Assembly: GCA_013202535.1 (NCBI GenBank)
Contig: JABMRP010000144.1
Span: forward strand, 1 to 6,353
DNA length: 6,353 nucleotides
Source: Planctomycetota bacterium
GTDB lineage: Bacteria > Planctomycetota > Planctomycetia > Pirellulales > Thermoguttaceae
Direction of reading: 5' to 3'
The position numbers were made by a program, and so were the translations under genes. Numbering within the stretch: position 1 is the first letter of the stretch; the number at the start of each line of letters is the position of its first letter. Under the pieces are notes generated by a model. The model saw nothing but the letters and a program-made list of their open reading frames with translations, had not been told where the DNA came from and made no database searches. Below are positions 6,101 to 6,353 of this stretch, in pieces.

Positions 6101-6220
6101 GGCAGCCCGTTGAAAAATAGATAATCATAACCCGAAGCGTAAGCGAGGGACTGGAATTGCGAGGAATTCGACCTCTGACTTCCTCGCTCACGCTTCGGGT
6201 TACTATTTCAACAGGCTGCT
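6101..6220. mobile_element. MITE-like non-coding element with long inverted ends
   Basis: About 120 bp with nearly symmetrical ends. The outer left end GGCAGCCCGTTGAAAAATAG (6101-6120) matches the reverse complement of 6203-6220, apart from two substitutions and a 2-nt gap. Inner arms TAACCCGAAGCGTAAGCGAGG (6128-6148) and 6182-6202 are reverse complements with one mismatch in 21. The 33-nt centre has no coding capacity. The GTTGAAA-type terminus resembles ends I associate with bacterial insertion sequences, so it may be moved in trans by a transposase elsewhere. No target-site duplication is obvious. Folded as RNA it would make a long hairpin. Confidence 0.7.
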
Positions 6221-6222
6221 AA

Positions 6223-6240
6223 CAACCCGTTGAAAAAGTG
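6223..6240. repeat. Extra copy of the MITE terminal sequence
   Basis: CAACCCGTTGAAAAAGTG repeats, in direct orientation, the MITE left end CAGCCCGTTGAAAAATAG (6103-6120) with three differences, and lies 3 nt beyond the element's right end. It may be the end of a neighbouring related element or the remnant of a nested insertion. Confidence 0.6.
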
Positions 6241-6256
6241 GACTTTGCCGGAATGT

Positions 6257-6341
6257 GTGCCACTGCTTGCTTGCAAGCAGTGCCTTTATGCCGGGTTTCA
6301 TGATCGAATCCACGGCACTGCTTGCAAGCAAGCAGTGGCAC
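6257..6341. repeat. Pair of perfect 28-bp inverted repeats, each self-complementary
   Basis: The left arm (6257-6284) and right arm (6314-6341) are exact reverse complements separated by 29 nt. Each arm contains CACTGCTTGC and GCAAGCAGTG, a 10-bp stem with a 2-nt loop, so each folds alone or the two fold together into one 28-bp stem. The layout copies that of 244-374 (paired REP hairpins) but with an unrelated sequence, so it is a second REP-like family. It has no coding capacity and no gene at its flanks in the window. Confidence 0.85.
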
Positions 6342-6353
6342 TCGACTTTATCA

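Larger units (their letters stand above)
5984..6353. other. Repeat-rich intergenic region upstream of kinase 2
   Basis: No coding sequence is supported in these 370 nt. The part nearest kinase 2 (5984-6100) holds the ribosome-binding site, a leader hairpin and a possible TATGAT -10 box. The rest is filled by a MITE-like element (6101-6220), a further copy of its terminal sequence (6223-6240) and a separate nested inverted repeat (6257-6341). The A-rich stretch around 6058-6080 has no gene assigned. Confidence 0.7.

Noticed and set aside
6101..6341. Possible CRISPR array from the dense repeats at the right end
   Set aside because: The repeats are inverted rather than direct, belong to two unrelated families and have no regular spacers; there are no cas genes.

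Overview
The window most likely comes from a planctomycete of the Pirellula/Rhodopirellula type. The evidence is the mix of a Tat-dependent Gfo/Idh/MocA oxidoreductase, a PEP-CTERM exported protein, two Hanks-type Ser/Thr kinases and many REP/MITE-like inverted repeats in a moderately GC-rich background. No ribosomal or marker RNA gene is present, so the assignment is inference.

Layout from left to right. Bases 1-194 hold the 5' end of leuC (minus strand, cut by the window edge). Bases 195-709 are non-coding: a leuC promoter-like motif, a 131-bp element with perfect 26-bp inverted ends, and a second copy of the promoter-like motif. Bases 710-1468 hold a PEP-CTERM protein, the only plus-strand gene. 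It converges on a Gfo/Idh/MocA oxidoreductase (1526-2848, GTG start). A REP-like hairpin lies in the leader of the oxidoreductase gene. A soluble Ser/Thr kinase (2927-3841) and an 89-residue winged-helix-like protein (3907-4176) follow, both minus strand and probably one operon driven from a TATAAT-bearing motif at 4247-4284. A second, membrane-anchored kinase occupies 4313-5983. Bases 5984-6353 are non-coding and contain a MITE-like element and a second family of nested inverted repeats.

How the genes relate: kinase 2, the small protein, kinase 1 and the oxidoreductase are all transcribed leftward. The small protein/kinase 1 pair has its own promoter-like motif and visibly lower GC than kinase 2, so it looks like a separately acquired two-gene module. 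It is the best candidate for an undescribed system here. Kinase 2 is a typical planctomycete receptor-like kinase but with its membrane domain at the N-terminus. leuC is leucine biosynthesis housekeeping, and the PEP-CTERM and oxidoreductase genes are common genome-wide paralogue families; I see no pathway that joins them. No tRNA, rRNA, CRISPR array, integrase or intact transposase was seen.
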